The position numbers were made by a program, and so were the translations under genes. Below the pieces are notes generated by a model. That model ran no database searches and was not told the DNA's origin. It was given only the letters and a program-made list of their open reading frames with translations. From Bacillota bacterium (GTDB lineage: Bacteria > Bacillota > Clostridia > Peptostreptococcales > Anaerovoracaceae): a stretch of 16,319 bases of DNA. Each line of letters begins with the position of its first letter. Position 1 is the first letter of the stretch. Location: assembly GCA_016284485.1 (NCBI GenBank), contig JAEEOX010000083.1, positions 1-16,319 of the forward strand, read 5' to 3'. Below, in pieces: positions 8,613 through 13,278 of this stretch.

Positions 8613-8649
8613 AGTTTAATAGTATATCCCTTTGCTGTCAATAATGCAA
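8613..8649 (-). promoter_or_regulatory. Promoter(s) for rpoB-rpoC, two overlapping registers
   Basis: On the minus strand a perfect TTGACA (8636-8641) stands 17 nt from TAAACT (8613-8618). Offset by 8 nt, TTGCAT (8644-8649) stands 17 nt from TATACT (8621-8626), which gives a second possible promoter with a better -10 and poorer -35. Just upstream (about 8650-8685) lie runs of T and A in roughly helical phase, including the palindrome TTTTTGCAAAAA, which look like an UP element. Leader length would be about 84-92 nt. Confidence 0.7.
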
Positions 8650-8703
8650 GAACTTTTTTTGCAAAAATGCATCAAAAAATCACACCCCCGGCTTCCGCAC
8701 AAC

Positions 8704-8734
8704 AAAAAACACCGGCCCCGCTGCGGACCGGTGT
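8704..8734 (-). terminator. Intrinsic terminator of the ion-channel gene
   Basis: On the minus strand a 7-bp stem ACACCGG/CCGGTGT (8728-8734 with 8709-8715) closes a GC-rich interior and is followed directly by a run of T (8704-8709 read in reverse). It lies 17 nt past the channel stop codon and upstream of the rpoB promoter, so it insulates rpoBC from the channel transcript. Confidence 0.85.
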
Positions 8735-8751
8735 CGTATTCCGATATTATT

Positions 8752-9744
8752 TTATTCTGCTTCCTGCTTCTTGGGTGCGGGCTGCGGTTCCTTCCTGCTC
8801 TTCACCACCTTGTCCGACCTGACGATCAGTATGTCGCCCTGCTGGATCTTGAGGCTGCTTTCGGGAATGGCCGAGAGCTCATCGCGGATCACCAGATACA
8901 CGTTCATGTCGTATTCACTCTGGATCTCTCTGATGGTCTTGCCCCTCATGTCGCTTCTCTTGCCCACCACGATCTCTCCGATCTCCTTGATGTCGTTGAA
9001 GCGCTTGACGGAGTTCTTTTCCTTATCGTACTGCTCCACGAATCCCGCGCTGATGATACCTGTGGGGATGGCCACCGCTCCCACGCCCAGGAAGGACATG
9101 ATGATGGCTATTATGGTTCCCGCAGTGGTCACCGGGTAGATGTCGCCGTAACCTATGGTGAGGATGGTGGTCACGCTCCACCAGAATCCGGAGAAGGCGT
9201 TCTTGAAGACCTCCGGCTGGGCGGCGTGCTCCGCGCTGTACATGCAGATGCTGGAGGCCAGCATCAGTATGAATATGATGAAAAGCGAGGACAGCAGTTG
9301 CTTGCGCTTCTCGTAGATGATGCCAATGATCGCGTGGAAGGAGTCATAGCGCGCGTTGATCCTGAAGAGGTGCAGTATCCTGACCACCCTCAGCATCCTG
9401 AAAGCCACGGCGCCCGAAAGGAAGAACACCGGGATGATGGTGAAGAGGTCCACCACTCCGTCGAAGGACCTGATGAACCGGAGCACCGCCTTGCCCCTGC
9501 TCAGCTTGGGATAGAGCAGATCCGCCGTCCATATCCTCAGGATGTACTCGATGAGGAATATGAAGGTGGTCACGATCTCGATCCATCTGAAGAGGGTGTT
9601 GTACTCCGAAAGCTCCTCGAAGGTGTCCAGTATCACCACCAGTATGTTCAGGATGATATTCGCGATAATGAAATAGTCAAAGCCGCGGCTGACCTTGTCG
9701 TGCTCCTGCCCTATCTGGATTATTTCGAACATCCTCTTCTTCAT
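8752..9744 (-). CDS. Voltage-gated-type potassium channel with C-terminal RCK_C domain
   Basis: This is a 330-residue six-transmembrane cation channel of the bacterial Kv (KvAP-like) type. S1 is about residues 23-42, S2 50-71, S3 94-109 and S4 112-130. S4 has R116, R119, R122 and R128 at every third position, with H125 where a further Arg would be expected. S5 is about 148-169. The selectivity filter TIGYGD is at 196-201 (canonical TVGYG). S6 is about 207-235 with a Pro-x-Gly kink (P227, G229). The cytoplasmic tail, about 257-312, looks like a TrkA_C/RCK_C domain (GKTIREI ... GDILIV). No Rossmann RCK_N domain precedes it, and a charged Pro-rich tail ends the protein. The start follows GAGAGG. 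It stands alone between rplL and rpoB with its own promoter and terminator. K+ selectivity follows from the filter; the physiological role is unknown, and ligand binding (for example c-di-AMP, as in other RCK_C proteins) is inference. Confidence 0.93.
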   Translation of the reverse strand: MKKRMFEIIQIGQEHDKVSRGFDYFIIANIILNILVVILDTFEELSEYNTLFRWIEIVTTFIFLIEYILRIWTADLLYPKLSRGKAVLRFIRSFDGVVDLFTIIPVFFLSGAVAFRMLRVVRILHLFRINARYDSFHAIIGIIYEKRKQLLSSLFIIFILMLASSICMYSAEHAAQPEVFKNAFSGFWWSVTTILTIGYGDIYPVTTAGTIIAIIMSFLGVGAVAIPTGIISAGFVEQYDKEKNSVKRFNDIKEIGEIVVGKRSDMRGKTIREIQSEYDMNVYLVIRDELSAIPESSLKIQQGDILIVRSDKVVKSRKEPQPAPKKQEAE

Positions 9745-9778
9745 GACTGAACCTCTCGATCGATACTTTTATGGTTAG

Positions 9779-9807
9779 ATTATAGTCCCCGCGTGGATTC
9801 TTTGCAA
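9779..9807 (-). promoter_or_regulatory. Promoter for the ion-channel gene
   Basis: On the minus strand TTGCAA (9802-9807) is followed after exactly 17 nt by a perfect TATAAT (9779-9784). It lies after the rplL terminator and about 35 nt upstream of the channel start codon, giving a leader of roughly 28 nt. With the terminator at 8704-8734 this makes the channel a one-gene transcription unit. Confidence 0.75.
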
Positions 9808-9815
9808 TATGGCAC

Positions 9816-9848
9816 AAAAAAGGACTCTGCACCCTGGTGCAAAGTCCT
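9816..9848 (-). terminator. Intrinsic terminator of the rplJL operon
   Basis: On the minus strand two stacked perfect stems, AGGACT/AGTCCT (outer, 9843-9848 with 9821-9826) and GCACC/GGTGC (inner, 9836-9840 with 9829-9833), have a 2-nt bulge on each side and end in a T run (9816-9820). It lies 23 nt past the rplL stop. A T6 run on the other side (9854-9859) could let it work weakly in the plus direction too. Confidence 0.9.
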
Positions 9849-9871
9849 TTGAGATTTTTTGTTCCGTGGAA

Positions 9872-10237
9872 TTATTTGAGAACGACTTCTGCGCCGACTT
9901 CCTCGAGCTGAGCCTTGATAGCCTCTGCCTCTGCCTTCTCGATTCCTTCCTTAACGTTGGAGGGAGCTCCGTCAACGAGTTCCTTAGCTTCCTTAAGTCC
10001 AAGACCGGTGATCTCTCTGACGACCTTGATGACCTTGATCTTCTCTGCGCCGATAGCGTTGAGAACTACTGTGAACTCTGTCTGCTCTTCAACCTCAGCG
10101 CCTGCACCTGCAGGTCCGACTACTGCTACGGGAGCAGCTGCGGAAACGCCGAATTCCTCTTCACAAGCTTTAACTAATTCATTTAACTCGAGCACTGTCA
10201 TATTCTTGATGGCTTCGATGATCTGCATTTTATCCAT
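9872..10237 (-). CDS. rplL: 50S ribosomal protein L7/L12
   Basis: L7/L12 forms the flexible stalk that recruits and activates translation GTPases; several dimers bind the C-terminal helix of L10. The 121-residue product has the N-terminal dimerisation domain (about 1-33, MQIIEAIKNMTVLELNELV), an Ala/Pro/Gly-rich hinge (about 34-50) and the globular C-terminal domain with EFTVVL, KIKVIKVVREITGLGLKEAK and GAEVVLK. The start at 10237 follows AAAGGA at about 7 nt; a second ATG three codons on is less well spaced. It follows rplJ after a gap of 54 nt and ends the operon at a strong terminator. Confidence 0.98.
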   Translation of the reverse strand: MDKMQIIEAIKNMTVLELNELVKACEEEFGVSAAAPVAVVGPAGAGAEVEEQTEFTVVLNAIGAEKIKVIKVVREITGLGLKEAKELVDGAPSNVKEGIEKAEAEAIKAQLEEVGAEVVLK

Positions 10238-10291
10238 TGTTTTTTCCTTTCTGAATGGTTCTATGATTTTGATCTGAATTCTATTGATTGA

Positions 10292-10789
10292 TTATGCTTC
10301 CTGCTTGTCGTCTGCGATAGCCTGGAATGTTCTCACCAGTTTGGATACCGGGCTCTGGATTGAACCCATGAACTTGGCGATAAGTACGTCTCTTGACGGA
10401 ATGCTTGCGATCTCCTTGATCGCTTCCTGATCATAGAAGTTGCCTTCCACGACGCCGGCCTTGAAGGACATCTTCTTGTAACGATCGAAGACTCCCTTGA
10501 GGATCCTTGCGGGGGCTGTGGCATCTTCCTTTGAGATCGCGATGGCTGTGGGTCCTTCAAGGATGTCCTTCAGAGGTTCGAATTCTGTACCTTCGATAGC
10601 TCTCTTGATAAGGGTGTTCTTGTATACCGTGTAGTCAACGTTGGCCTCTCTGAGCTCTTTTCTCATGGCGTCTGCCTCAGCAACTGTTGTTCCCATGTAG
10701 TCGATGACTACTGCAGACTGAGCTCCGTTCAGCTTTTCCTTGATCTCGTCGATGATGATCTGTTTAGCCTGTTTAGCTTCTACTGACAT
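10292..10789 (-). CDS. rplJ: 50S ribosomal protein L10
   Basis: L10 is the base of the L7/L12 stalk; it binds 23S rRNA and, as an L10-L12 complex, represses its own operon. The 165-residue product has the N-terminal RNA-binding domain with YMGTTVAEADAMRKELREANVDYTVYKNTLIKRA-type sequence (about 30-65), then GPTAIAISKEDATAPARIL, and a C-terminal helix (about 138-160, VSKLVRTFQAIAD) that carries L7/L12. The start follows AAAGGAG at 9 nt. Transcription must pass the L10 leader attenuator at 10854-10935, between rplA and this gene. Confidence 0.98.
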   Translation of the reverse strand: MSVEAKQAKQIIIDEIKEKLNGAQSAVVIDYMGTTVAEADAMRKELREANVDYTVYKNTLIKRAIEGTEFEPLKDILEGPTAIAISKEDATAPARILKGVFDRYKKMSFKAGVVEGNFYDQEAIKEIASIPSRDVLIAKFMGSIQSPVSKLVRTFQAIADDKQEA

Positions 10790-10853
10790 TAATGTTTTCT
10801 CCTTTCTTCCGTCCGGATCAAAAGATCACAGGCGGATGGTTAAGGTACTCCAT

Positions 10854-10876
10854 AAAAAAGCCTCGTTAAACGAGGC
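10854..10876 (-). terminator. Attenuator hairpin of the L10 leader
   Basis: On the minus strand GCCTCG-TTTAA-CGAGGC (10871-10876 with 10860-10865) is followed at once by six T (10854-10859), a complete intrinsic terminator 64 nt before rplJ. Its 5' arm can instead pair with CGAGG of the upstream L10-binding element, which gives the antiterminator. Confidence 0.9.
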
Positions 10877-10935
10877 CAATATTTTTATATTGTACCTCGG
10901 CAGGAAATTAAGCTTTCGCACCTGCTGTCTTAGGT
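10871..10935 (-). promoter_or_regulatory. L10 leader: kink-turn and antiterminator controlling rplJL
   Basis: Just past the rplA stop the minus strand gives ACCT-AAGACA-GCAGG ... CCTGC-CG-AGGT (10894-10935). The outer ACCT/AGGT and inner GCAGG/CCTGC stems flank an AAGACA/CG internal loop of kink-turn type, with a GTGCGAAAGC segment in the apical part. This is the conserved Firmicute L10 leader. The 3' part, CGAGGTACAATAT (10887-10899), can alternatively pair with ATATTGGCCTCG (10871-10882) as an antiterminator that breaks the attenuator stem. Known logic: surplus L10-L12 binds the kink-turn, removes the antiterminator and lets transcription stop before rplJL. Confidence 0.9.
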
Positions 10936-10948
10936 TGTGTTTTCTTTT

Positions 10949-11647
10949 TTAGAACTGTATCAGCGCCGGGTTTACTTTGACTCCGGGGCCCATTGTGCTG
11001 GCAACTGTAACGCTCTTGAGATACTGTCCCTTGGCAGCTGCGGGCTTAGCCTTGACAACTGCTTCCATGAGAGTGTTCATGTTTTCCAGAAGCTTCTCGG
11101 GTCCGAAGCTTACCTTGCCGATGGATGTGTGGATGATGTTCTGCTTGTCAAGTCTGTACTCAACTTTACCAGCCTTGATCTCGTGGAGCGCTTTCTCAAC
11201 GTCCATTGTGACCGTGCCTGACTTGGGGTTCGGCATAAGACCCTTGGGTCCTAAAAGCTTACCTAATCTTCCAACAACTCCCATCATATCCGGTGTTGCT
11301 ACTACTGCGTCGAAATCGAACCAGCCTTCAGACTGGATCCTCTGGGCCATTTCCTCGGCTCCTACGTAATCTGCGCCAGCTGCTTCAGCTTCCTGAGCCT
11401 TGGGGCCCTTAGCGAATACCAGGACTCTCTTGGTCTTACCTGTTCCGTTAGGAAGAACAACAGCTCCTCTTACCTGCTGGTCAGCGTGTCTGCCGTCGAC
11501 ACCCAGTTTGATGTGGACCTCTACGGTCTCGTCGAATTTTGCTCCCGCGATCTCGCAGACGTTCTTGAGGGCCTCAGCCATCTCATATGTCTGTGTCTTG
11601 TCGTACTTTCCGAGAGCAGCTTTGTAATTCTTGCCTCTCTTTGGCAT
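10949..11647 (-). CDS. rplA: 50S ribosomal protein L1
   Basis: L1 forms the mobile stalk at the E site that moves deacylated tRNA out, and is a classical translational repressor of the rplK-rplA mRNA. The 232-residue product has full family length. It shows the conserved MPKRGKNY start, VDGRHADQQVRGAVVLPNGTGK (about 50-71) and the GPKGLMPNPKSGTVT signature (about 133-147), and ends TMGPGVKVNPALIQF-like, as in other bacteria. The start follows AAGGAGG at 8 nt. A candidate L1-binding structure lies in the 45-nt gap after rplK. Confidence 0.99.
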   Translation of the reverse strand: MPKRGKNYKAALGKYDKTQTYEMAEALKNVCEIAGAKFDETVEVHIKLGVDGRHADQQVRGAVVLPNGTGKTKRVLVFAKGPKAQEAEAAGADYVGAEEMAQRIQSEGWFDFDAVVATPDMMGVVGRLGKLLGPKGLMPNPKSGTVTMDVEKALHEIKAGKVEYRLDKQNIIHTSIGKVSFGPEKLLENMNTLMEAVVKAKPAAAKGQYLKSVTVASTMGPGVKVNPALIQF

Positions 11648-11662
11648 TTCGTTTTCCTCCTT

Positions 11663-11690
11663 GTGGTACTAGCGACTTTCGTCTCCCAAC
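11663..11690 (-). promoter_or_regulatory. Candidate L1-binding site between rplK and rplA
   Basis: On the minus strand the gap folds as GTTGG/CCAC (one bulged T) around a GA/GCTAGTA asymmetric internal loop and an inner GAC-GAAA-GTC tetraloop hairpin, ending just before the rplA Shine-Dalgarno. Two short helices with an asymmetric loop, and the order GGGAG ... TACCAC, resemble the L1 sites of 23S rRNA and of other rplA mRNAs as I recall them. The fold is seen; the assignment is inference. Confidence 0.45.
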
Positions 11691-11692
11691 TC

Positions 11693-12118
11693 TTACTCTG
11701 TTACTGTGATACCCATTGATCTTGCGGTGCCCTTTACCATGCTGATAGCACTGTCAAGGTTAGCCGCGTTAAGGTCAGGCATCTTTGTCTTTGCGATCTC
11801 CTCGACCTGAGCCATCGTGATGGAAGCCACTTTCTTCTTGTTGGGCTCACCGGATGCTGTGTCGATACCTGCTGCCTTCTTGATGAGGACTGCCGCGGGG
11901 GGAGTCTTCGTGATGAAGCTGAATGATCTGTCAGCATACACCGTGATGACTACAGGAATGACCATGCCGGGTTGATCTTGTGTCTTAGCATTAAACTGCT
12001 TGCAGAAGTCCATGATGTTAACACCATGCTGTCCTAATGCGGGACCTACAGGGGGTGCCGGAGTGGCTGCGCCTGCTGCGATCTGAAGTTTAATGTAGCC
12101 TTCAACCTTTTTCGCCAT
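11693..12118 (-). CDS. rplK: 50S ribosomal protein L11
   Basis: L11 binds the GTPase-associated region of 23S rRNA and is needed for factor-dependent steps and RelA sensing. The 141-residue product is full length. The N-terminal domain has the hallmark PAPPVGPALGQHGVNIMDFC (about 20-39); P22, P23 and P26 are the prolines around which thiostrepton-resistance changes occur, and they are intact. The C-terminal RNA-binding domain includes KTPPAAVLIKKAAGI and ends AISMVKGTARSMGITV. The start follows AAAGGAG at 6 nt. It lies 21 nt after nusG on the same transcript, with no promoter visible between them. Confidence 0.99.
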   Translation of the reverse strand: MAKKVEGYIKLQIAAGAATPAPPVGPALGQHGVNIMDFCKQFNAKTQDQPGMVIPVVITVYADRSFSFITKTPPAAVLIKKAAGIDTASGEPNKKKVASITMAQVEEIAKTKMPDLNAANLDSAISMVKGTARSMGITVTE

Positions 12119-12139
12119 TTGATTCTCCTTTCTGTAGAT

Positions 12140-12718
12140 TTATCTGTAGACTTTCTCCACCTGAGCGAATTCAAGCTCAACCGGAGTGTCTCTGCCAAAC
12201 ATGGAGATCTTGACTACAAGTACCTGCTTCTCCTTGTCGATCTCTTCTACCGTGCCCATAAAGCTTTCGAAGGGACCGTTGACGACGCGTACTGTCTCGC
12301 CGATCTTCACGTCCAACTCGATGTGGACCTTCTCGATACCCATTCTGGCCACTTCCTCATCGGTAAGGGGAATGGGTTCGGAGCCGTGTCCCACGAATCC
12401 TGTCACGCCCTGGGTGTTTCTCACCAGATACCAGGATTCGTTGGTCACTATCATTTTGATGATCACATAACCGGGGAACATCTTCTTGGTCTTGATCTTT
12501 CTCTGACTGTCTTTGATCTCGACAATGTCCTCAGTGGGAACGACGACTTCCTGAACAAGATTCTGCATGTTGCGGTTCTCGACCATCTTTTCGATATTAA
12601 CTTTTACTTTGTTTTCGTGGCCCGAATAGGTGTGGACAACATACCATCTGGCCTGGCCGTCTCCTCTTAAGCCTTCGCCTTCAAGAGGGGAAACGCTCTT
12701 GTTCTCAAAATCTGCCAT
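12140..12718 (-). CDS. nusG: Transcription elongation/antitermination factor NusG
   Basis: NusG binds the RNA polymerase clamp through its NGN domain and links transcription to ribosomes, Rho or pausing through its KOW domain. The 192-residue product has the NGN domain at about 24-118 (RWYVVHTYSGHENKV, then KMFPGYVIIKM and VRNTQGVTGFVG) and the KOW domain at about 135-192 (GETVRVVNGPFESFMGTVEE, MFGRDTPVELEF). Before WYVVHTYSG it carries about 23 extra polar residues compared with B. subtilis NusG (177 residues). There is no in-frame ATG closer to the domain, and the chosen start has AAAGGAA in place. It lies 36 nt after secE. Confidence 0.98.
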   Translation of the reverse strand: MADFENKSVSPLEGEGLRGDGQARWYVVHTYSGHENKVKVNIEKMVENRNMQNLVQEVVVPTEDIVEIKDSQRKIKTKKMFPGYVIIKMIVTNESWYLVRNTQGVTGFVGHGSEPIPLTDEEVARMGIEKVHIELDVKIGETVRVVNGPFESFMGTVEEIDKEKQVLVVKISMFGRDTPVELEFAQVEKVYR

Positions 12719-12754
12719 TTTCGTTCCTTTATATATCTAACGTTTGTCTCAAGC

Positions 12755-12973
12755 CTAGTTCATGGTGATTCCGAGTACTGCTCTGAGTGCAGCCAGTACT
12801 CCGGTATCGATGAGCCAGAACATCAAAGCGAAAGCGCAGCAGACCGCGATGACCACAGCTGTGTAGGAAACGACTTCCTTGCGTGTGGGCCAGACGACCT
12901 TCTTCAACTCTGTCCTTACGCCGCGGAAATATTCCTTGAATCCGGACTTCTTTTCTTCTTTCTTAGTAGCCAT
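12755..12973 (-). CDS. secE: Preprotein translocase subunit SecE
   Basis: SecE is the small clamp subunit of the SecYEG channel. The 72-residue product is the single-spanning Gram-positive form: a Lys-rich N-terminus (MATKKEEKK), the conserved amphipathic helix FRGVRTELKKVVWPTRKEV (about 16-34) and one membrane segment (about 38-60). The start at 12973 is preceded by GGGAGA. The same frame is open to 13030, but that would overlap rpmG and the first 19 residues look like antisense-free leader, not SecE, so the shorter start was chosen. The Shine-Dalgarno overlaps the rpmG stop codon (11-nt gap), which suggests coupling. Confidence 0.96.
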   Translation of the reverse strand: MATKKEEKKSGFKEYFRGVRTELKKVVWPTRKEVVSYTAVVIAVCCAFALMFWLIDTGVLAALRAVLGITMN

Positions 12974-12984
12974 TTCGGTTCTCC

Positions 12985-13134
12985 CTATTTGGTCTCTCTG
13001 TGAAGAGTTTCCTTCTTGCAGAATCTGCAATACTTCATAAGTTCGATACGATCGGGATCGTTCTTCTTATTCTTCATAGTGTTGTAGTTTCTCTGTTTGC
13101 ACTCTGTGCAAGCTAATGTTACTTTAACTCTCAT
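12985..13134 (-). CDS. rpmG: 50S ribosomal protein L33, zinc-binding form
   Basis: L33 is a small protein of the large subunit near the E site. This 49-residue gene reads MRVKVTLACTECKQRNY, then KNKKNDPDRIELMKYC and RFCKKETLHRETK. It has two CxxC pairs, C9/C12 and C36/C39, which mark the zinc-binding (C+) form; zinc-free paralogues lack them. Length and sequence fit the family fully. The start ATG at 13134 follows GGAGG at a normal distance. It is first in the rpmG-secE-nusG-rplK-rplA transcript, with the conserved Firmicute order. It lies downstream of a consensus promoter and of a terminator-like hairpin whose role is unclear. Confidence 0.97.
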   Translation of the reverse strand: MRVKVTLACTECKQRNYNTMKNKKNDPDRIELMKYCRFCKKETLHRETK

Positions 13135-13156
13135 GTGATCATCCTCCGTTTACACC

Positions 13157-13184
13157 AAAAAACTCAAAGCGGGCGTACGCTTTG
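13157..13184 (-). terminator. Terminator-like hairpin between promoter and rpmG (possible attenuator)
   Basis: On the minus strand CAAAGCG/CGCTTTG (13178-13184 with 13165-13171) forms a perfect 7-bp stem with a 6-nt loop, then AG and six T (13157-13162). It lies 22 nt upstream of the rpmG start codon and downstream of the main promoter, so it sits inside the rpmG leader. ACCAAA at its base can also pair with TTTGGT just after the T run, an alternative that hides the T run. It could end transcripts from the LCP gene, attenuate the ribosomal operon, or both. Confidence 0.65.
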
Positions 13185-13212
13185 GTCATTATAACCATAA
13201 AGTTGCCATATG

Positions 13213-13241
13213 ATTATAAATCTGAGCATTTTCAATGTCAA
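13213..13241 (-). promoter_or_regulatory. Consensus promoter of the rpmG-secE-nusG-rplKA operon
   Basis: On the minus strand a perfect TTGACA (13236-13241) is separated by 17 nt from a perfect TATAAT (13213-13218), the full vegetative sigma consensus. A/T-rich runs (about 13245-13275) upstream look like an UP element. Predicted start is near 13206. Another TATAAT at 13188-13193 lacks a matching -35. Confidence 0.88.
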
Positions 13242-13278
13242 TAAGTATTTCTCAAAATATTTTTTGCTTTTTAAGGGA

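Noticed and set aside
8632..9750. 372-codon plus-strand frame opposite the ion channel
   Set aside because: It is rich in His and Asp, resembles no family, runs across the rpoB promoter and the channel terminator, and mirrors a clear channel gene.
12974..13030. Longer SecE start at 13030
   Set aside because: It would overlap rpmG, and the added residues are just rpmG read in another frame; the shorter start has its own ribosome binding site.
13188..13193. Second TATAAT upstream of rpmG
   Set aside because: There is no -35 at a usable distance and no TGn extension; a start from it would fall inside the hairpin.
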